Assembly: GCA_015179045.1 (NCBI GenBank)
Contig: WHUZ01000014.1
Location: 310,001-374,000, forward strand
Direction of reading: 5' to 3'
DNA length: 64,000 nucleotides
Origin: Kalaharituber pfeilii
Lineage: Eukaryota; Ascomycota; Pezizomycetes; Pezizales; Pezizaceae
Part shown: positions 58,884 to 64,000 of the stretch, piece after piece
How positions within the stretch are numbered: the first letter of the stretch is position 1
How the letters are laid out: every line of letters begins with the position of its first letter
Translations under genes and position numbers: made by a program
The notes under the pieces: generated by a model
Database searches by the model: none
Seen by the model: only the letters and a program-made list of their open reading frames with translations
What the model was told of the DNA's origin: nothing

Positions 58884-59376
58884 CTGTCAAGAAGGATTCT
58901 GTCCAGCTTCAGCGCCTCCCCTGCTATGAGGCTTTGGTCTCTGATGAAGTTCCTCTGGATAGAAGGGGTCCCTCGCTAGCCAGAACACGTCCCATGGTGA
59001 CTCGACTCTGTCTTCCTCCAAGTAGTATTCCCAAAACTGCATTTTCTTTTCCCGAATAATGTCTCTCAGAAGCCTCCATGCTCTTATCCTGCCCTCTGCT
59101 GATACTCCACTATTCTTGCGCAAGATCTGTCTCACGTGGTACCTCGCCTCTTGTATCTCTTTGTTGAACACCTCTGCGACCTTTTTGTGACCCTTGCCTT
59201 CCTGGTGAATTGTCCACACAGGTCTCGTAACATGTCGTATCCATCTACTCCTTCTTTCAGGGGTATGTCCCCCCACCTGTCTATGAACTCCTCCCACTTG
59301 TCCCAGCCTGTCGTCTCGATATGGTTGGGGACATCTGTACGCGGAGTAAATTGCACCCCAACTTCAACACTCTAAA

Positions 59377-59962
59377 GCGCAACTAAAATAAATAGATAAA
59401 ATTAGTTTTGTGTCGTAATATGATAGATCAGACAATGAAGAATAAAGTTACGAAGCGATATGTATTTATCTGATTTTTTGTTATAGTGTTTCATAGAGTT
59501 AAAGATCAAGAATTTTATATGGAGAGGGGTCATAAATGTCGCCCTTTAGTAATCACCAAATATAGTATACTGTAGTATATACAGTAGTAGTCTAGCTAAA
59601 AATGGAGCAGCTAACTAAAAATGGAATAAAATATGTACATCTCTTATGCAATACCCCTTTAGTACTTGGTTTTATGTTGTGTGCGACTGATGCAATAGAT
59701 ATATGCAAGTTGACAGCCAGGCTAGGATATGTAGAGTGTGACAGAGTGTTCGGGCGGTAGGAGCAGTAACAGTAGTGCGAGCAGTAGCAGCATTGCGAGC
59801 AGTAGCAGCAGTAGCAGCAGTGCTGGCAGTGGGAGTGGTAGAGTGATAGAAGCGGTAGAGCTGTGGGAGAACGATGGAGCGGTGGAGGTGGGAAGAATTA
59901 CCTTCAAACTCGCTGCATACTATCGGGTAGAACGTGCATGTACTCATGTAAATGGAGTGCTT
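59377..59962. other. AT-rich insertion splitting LINE coding sequence
   Basis: About 580 bp with no LINE similarity lie between two LINE protein blocks. The inner edges cactctaaag and, inverted, cactccattt are weakly similar and could be worn terminal repeats. An AGC repeat lies inside at 59755-59830. Confidence 0.4.
59755..59830. repeat. Imperfect AGT/AGC trinucleotide repeat
   Basis: Interrupted AGC/AGT units (gagcagtagcagcattgcg pattern); the polyserine frame across it is probably not coding. Confidence 0.85.
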
Positions 59963-60277
59963 AGTCATCGAACCAAATGTCGCCCCTATTCCGCGTACAG
60001 ATGTCCCCGACCATAACTCTGTATGTGCCGGCGCGTGTGGTCAGGGCTCCTCTGATCATCGCATGGTCAGAGCAAGTGATCCATAGAACTTTCGTCTCTG
60101 TCCAGTCCCCTGCTCTTGCGAATACTAGGTCCAGGAGCGCCCTCCTGGCTGTCCCTTCGACTGTTCTTTCCCATGTCACTGTGCCCTTTCTGACCTGCTG
60201 GGTAAGCTCTTGCTCACCCAGCAGCTTCCCCTTGCTCATCTGGGTTTCGGCCTTCCAACTTAGCCAACTGCTAGTTA
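59963..60277 (-). mobile_element. LINE endonuclease C-terminal fragment
   Basis: Minus-strand frame WLSWKAETQMSKGKLL, then GTVTWER, ARRALLDLVFA and ITCSDHAMIRGALTT, the usual last motifs (TW, DLVF, SDH) of APE-type LINE endonucleases. It ends at the left border of the pogo element, which was inserted into it. Whether it belongs to LINE-A or LINE-B is unknown. Confidence 0.75.
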
Positions 60278-62522
60278 CTATACCAAACCGGACAACGATC
60301 GACCATTGCATAACGATCGACATTCCTTGGCCAATTTTCAAACGCATTCCCCACCCCGTTTTGACTTTCTATACCTGTCAACCACCTAATTAACTACCCG
60401 CGATGCCTCCCAAATCGAAAAAAGAGCTAAAGCTTCATGACAGTCAGCTAGCACGTGCTATAGACTATGCTTATAAGCATCTAGATGTGTCAAAAGCGAA
60501 AATAGCTAAAGCATTTGGTGTTAATCCTACAACATTACGCCGACGATGCCATGGAGTACAGAAAAGCCGCGCCAAAGGCTGACAGGACTATCAGCTACTT
60601 ACTACAGCAGAGGAAGATGCAATTGTTGACTGGTGTAAAAAAATGTCAGATATGGGCTTTCCGGTCACGGTACTTATGCTTCGGTCGATGGCATATATTC
60701 TACTGCGTGAGAGAGCTTCGGGAAAGAAGAAGGTTGATCCTCCCGGTATAAACTGGCACAACCGTTTCCTCTCAAGACACCCGGATATCAAGCTTAAGTA
60801 CGTCCAATACCTAGAGAAGATACGTGCGAAAGCTACAGCGGACATAGAGGAACAGCGTTTATGGTACATCAAGCTACGTAGTCTTCTCCGGCAATACCAT
60901 ATACTACCTGAAAATCTGTGGAATTGCGATGAAAAGGGTGTCATTATTGGCCTAGCAGTAGGTAGGCAAAAAGCTATCGTTAGGGCATCTACAAAACATA
61001 AGATAGCTATCACAGATGGTAGCAGAGAATTCTGCACAGTCCTCGAGAGTGTCTCTTCCTTAGGTCACGTGATACCACCATTTATTGTATGGAAGAATAA
61101 GGTGCATTGTGCTGGTTTCTACGGTACAGGTGGTGTACATGATACACCAGCATCTTTTAGCCGATCACCCAGTGGCTATATGGATGATGAACTTGGACTA
61201 GACTTCATGAAAAAGCATTTCGAACCGCATACCCGACCCGCTACCCCCCCCACCACCAAGCCAATATATCGCCTGCTTATTGTCGATGGGCACTCATCAC
61301 ATGTCAGCTGGTCTATCGTGGAGTATGCCCTAGACCATAATATCATCATGTTCTGCCTGCCTTCGCACTCTACACACATTATGCAGCCTCTCGACGTAGG
61401 GTGTTTCTCACCGCTGACACGAGCATACCGGACTGGGCTTCAAGACTTCATATACAACCACCCTGATCAACCATTTGGAAAGGTGGAATTCTGGGAGGTC
61501 CTATGCACTGCTAGACATGCTGCACTCACCAAATCCAATATCACTAGTGCATTCAAAGCTACTGGCATATGGCCACTACGGCCGGAGGAGGTTATTGGGC
61601 GGACTGAGGCAAAATTACTCCAATTACCTGAACTAGAGCCTACCAATACCCCTATGAAGGTAGCTACCCTCCGCACCGAGCTATCACAACTGGACTTGAC
61701 GCCAAATACCCGTGCGGTGGTGTACAATTATCGTGATTACCTTGAGCGCAAGCTTGTACAGCATCGTATAGTTGAACCAAATGCCGAGACGCTCAAACAG
61801 CTGCGTAATGGTAAGACTGTGAAGCCGCGTTCAACTAAGCAAATTCAGGGCCCCCGCACTCTCGACCGCGCCTATATTGAACGTGAGAAAGCTCGTATTG
61901 CACGCAAGGAGGTTGAAGATGCCGAAAAGGCTGCCAAAGCAGCAGAGCGAAAAGCTGCCAAAGCGCAGAAGGCTGCAGAGCAGCAGGCAAATCCTAGAAC
62001 TGCAGAGAATTCACGGGCAGGTACAGGGCAAGGGCCTAAACGTGGTGGCGGGCGTATACGTATATCAAGGGCAGCACGGCAGAGGAAATTTAATGCCGAG
62101 GGGGCTGATTTGCAGCGAATTGAACGTGCCATGTCATTTCTGTCATTATACGGTACGTACCATATCCCAATACGTTAGCCTATGGCTTCAACTGACCATG
62201 GAATTCAGAAAGGCAATTGGGAGTATGAATTAGCAATATAGGCATATCACTGGAGTCCTCTGGTAGTGGGTATAGTGGTGGAGGCTATTGGGGGGGTCTA
62301 ACTATATGGTATGGAGATTATGTTGACTGTGGAGCATTGAATTTTTGTTTCTGTATGATGTAGTCATCACCATTAGCTTTAGCGTGCTGTATTTACCTAT
62401 AGTCGAAGTCATGATGTGCTGGAATAATGGGTTGCCGGACTGGCCGTTTTTGTTCAATATCCGTAGGTATCTCTGGGCGCCGAGCGTTATGCAATGGTCG
62501 ATCGTTGTCCGGTTGGGTATAG
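60278..62522 (+). mobile_element. Pogo-type DNA transposon, 2245 bp, nearly intact
   Basis: Terminal inverted repeats of about 39 bp start CTATACCAAACCGGACAACG at the left and, inverted, CTATACCCAACCGGACAACG at the right (one early mismatch). A TA duplication flanks it (60276-60277, 62523-62524). It carries one transposase gene (next entry). It is inserted in a LINE endonuclease sequence. High similarity of the ends indicates a young insertion compared with the surrounding LINE fragments. Confidence 0.92.
60403..62178 (+). pseudogene. Pogo/Fot1-like DDE transposase with one premature TGA
   Basis: Cuts and pastes its element at TA sites. Seen: a single frame of 592 codons from ATG 60403 to TAG 62176, broken only by TGA at 60580-60582 (codon 60). 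Residues 10-52 form a psq-like helix-turn-helix (SKAKIAKAFGVNPTTLRRR); about 65-135 a CENP-B-type DNA-binding domain (TAEEDAIVDWC, NWHNRFLSRHPDIKLKY); then the DDE domain with D176 (NCDEKG), D295 (IVDGHSSH) and D331 (QPLDVGCF), a DD35D spacing. The C-terminus is Lys/Ala-rich with a basic RGGGRIRISRAARQRKF tail. A C-to-T change in CGA would create the stop, consistent with CpG decay or RIP. Downstream restart at the ATG 60643 would lack the first helix-turn-helix. Confidence 0.9.
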
Positions 62523-62524
62523 TA

Positions 62525-63690
62525 CCAGGATTTTTCTCCATGGCCTCCTGAAGAATACCCTGGAGAACTTTTAACTTTAACTCACATATCAAGACAGGAA
62601 TTGCCGCTCCGATATCTGTTTTCGCTGCCATCATGTAACTGTTAAACCGGCAAAATGGTTTTCAACGAAATCTACAAAATGCCCTCCCCCTGTGTCGAAC
62701 TTCGTGATATGTGCACCCTTCTTAACGATGAAAGGGGTGACGTGATGTATCGACGCTTGTGGCCACCTTCTTGATTTGGCGGAGCTCCTTTATGATCTGT
62801 CGCACAAAACGATGCCACTATCCATGCCTTCATGAGCTGTTTCTCTGGAAAACGTCAATCTTGGTGTGCATTGGCCTATGCTGACACTGGTAGGACTTGA
62901 TCTTGAGTTTGATTTCAGGGCCAGACATCCTTTAAATTCAATGGCAGAGAAATGCATTCCTGCTAAGAAGCGAATTTACATTGTGTTATGTGCGATTCAA
63001 GTCATGTTATGTCCGGCTGTAATGGACGGGCAGAATTCCCAGGGTCAACCAACTATCGTGGCTATCTCTCTAGATACGCGCTGGTATGGCACTCTGCCGT
63101 ACAGGAGAACATGAACTACTTAAGTACGACATTGAAGCATAATGAGTGCTGCCATTATGTGAAATTTCAACATGTGTTAATTAATGGAAAAGGCCTTCTG
63201 CTAACCTCAACGATTGGTATGAAACTTCCCAGCAAAAATTTTTTGGGATAGATCTAAGAGATTAACGCTGCAGTTGTGTGCACAGATGAGAACTTAAGTA
63301 CCCTAATTTCAGGGATTGCCTTCACAATAGCTTCTCGATTTTCAGAACTCAAATACACAATTGACGCGCGCAAAACGACAAAACAAATCATGAGACAATT
63401 TTCCTACCAGAGTGTTTTTGCCCCCGGACAAAACATAAAAATTGAAATGAAATGATACTAGCAACGAGATTTCCGTCCTCCCTTAATTTCCTTGCTTGTG
63501 CGTCCTTCCTGCATTTTTCCGTAGTTTTTGTCCATCCCCAAAAAATCTTCCCGCCCCCCTTTTTTTTTCTCTTTATTCTTTACTTTCTCTTCCTTTCCAT
63601 TTTGTCCTTTTCCCCTGAGTGAAATGACTAACATTCGTTAAATCCTCCAAACATCCCTCAATTAGCTCATCACGCTCCCTTGCCAAAAAA
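62525..63690. other. Right flank of the pogo element and intergenic sequence
   Basis: A minus-strand frame at 62634-62525 (MMAAKTDIGAAIPVLICELK start) stays open up to the pogo border and may be LINE or other coding remnant; not assigned. From 63540 to 63615 the plus strand is strongly CT-rich, like a fungal promoter facing the ATG at 63691. Confidence 0.4.
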
Positions 63691-63726
63691 ATGTCCATCA
63701 ATCTCTCCAAAGCCCGTGCAGGAGGT

Positions 63727-63999
63727 TTAGCGTGGAATCACTTGAACGACTGCCCTCTTGGAATGTCCAATAGTCTCCTTCACGTTTACCACGACAGTTC
63801 TCAATGCAGTGTCTCTGTGGATTTCATACTGCGTCGCTGGATTGTCCAACTGAACCTTAACCTCATAATTTGAGACCACCGCACCTTTCGGATACCAGAA
63901 AATCATGAGGTAGTCGGAACCAAGTTCACGGGCAGGGTCATAGTTATTATGTTTGGTCTCGATTGTGGCCGTTCGGGTAGATTTGAGGTTGATTGGCAA
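63727..63999 (-). CDS. Hypothetical protein, at least 90 residues, may be cut by the window end
   Basis: Not recognised. The frame starts MPINLKSTRTATIETKHNNY and has alternating hydrophobic/polar residues suggesting a beta-rich fold (IFWYPKGAVVSNYEVKVQLD, RTVVVNVKETIGHSKRAVVQV). It ends at 63727. A plus-strand frame at 63691-63873 begins MSINLSKARAGG behind a CT-rich tract and overlaps it antisense; only one is likely coding. Composition favours the minus-strand frame; the CT tract favours the plus strand. Confidence 0.4.
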   Translation of the reverse strand: MPINLKSTRTATIETKHNNYDPARELGSDYLMIFWYPKGAVVSNYEVKVQLDNPATQYEIHRDTALRTVVVNVKETIGHSKRAVVQVIPR

Positions 64000-64000
64000 G

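Larger units (their letters stand above)
58405..59376 (-). mobile_element. LINE-B, middle part: linker and RT start
   Basis: Minus-strand pieces typical of the segment between endonuclease and RT: FTPRTDVPNHIETTGWDKWEEF (about 59356-59290), QEARYHVRQILRKNSGVSAEGRIRAWRLLRDIIREKKMQFWEYYLEEDRVESPWDVFWLARDP in part at 59175-58960, then RVPFFTSLQGSKYGI and SKSAPGTDKVQYCLLKLIKGT (RT fingers) at 58670-58420. Broken by a LINE-A tail near 58800-58883 and a 62-bp LINE-B tail at 58556-58617. It continues in LINE-B 3' half beyond the hAT, minus the RT palm. Confidence 0.8.

Noticed and set aside
1..64000. CRISPR arrays, rRNA genes and bacterial-type operons
   Set aside because: No regular repeat-spacer arrays or rRNA sequence seen, and the genes are eukaryotic with spliceosomal introns.

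Overview
The window looks like a chromosome segment from a filamentous ascomycete (Pezizomycotina). The evidence is short introns of about 52-115 nt with gt..ag ends and ctaat/ctaac branch sites, fungal-type proteins (PAB1, a Hul5-type HECT ligase, a PLB-type phospholipase, a Mug190-like SMP/C2 protein), and Tad-like LINEs carrying RNase H. Low gene density, long empty AT-rich stretches and several decayed genes point to a repeat-rich genome. The species cannot be named from the sequence.

Layout. 0-10 kb holds two divergently spaced housekeeping genes, both on the minus strand: a complete three-exon poly(A)-binding protein gene (2-2295) and a three-exon HECT E3 ligase (5674-9648). Between them lie TA-flanked hairpin mini-elements. 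11.4-15.6 kb is the broken remains of an SMP/C2 membrane-contact-site gene. 17.4-17.8 kb is a compact three-exon gene for a 100-residue dsRBD-like protein. 18-32 kb is almost geneless: a GC-rich block, an AT-rich desert, MITEs and one 61-bp LINE micro-insertion with a perfect target-site duplication. 32-38 kb carries two single-pass membrane proteins and a damaged phospholipase B gene. 38-44 kb is non-coding with simple repeats. 44-48.2 kb encodes a 1362-residue disordered proline-rich protein with a cysteine-rich C-terminus. 49-52 kb has another MITE and an MFS/monocarboxylate-transporter-like pseudogene. 53-62.5 kb is a nest of transposons: two LINE families (called A and B here), a decayed hAT, and a nearly intact pogo-type DNA transposon. 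The window ends in a short unknown ORF.

The most unusual material is: (i) very short LINE copies (44-62 bp including the poly(A)) bounded by perfect 11-14 bp duplications, two of them landing in frame inside a LINE ORF; (ii) an A-run/pyrimidine element in the predicted PAB1 leader that resembles the autoregulatory site of animal PABP mRNAs; (iii) a perfect 20-bp tandem duplication just after the likely original start codon of the phospholipase B; (iv) a family of CCGGTATAGCAAG MITEs with the motif repeated internally. No single new defence or metabolic system was found.
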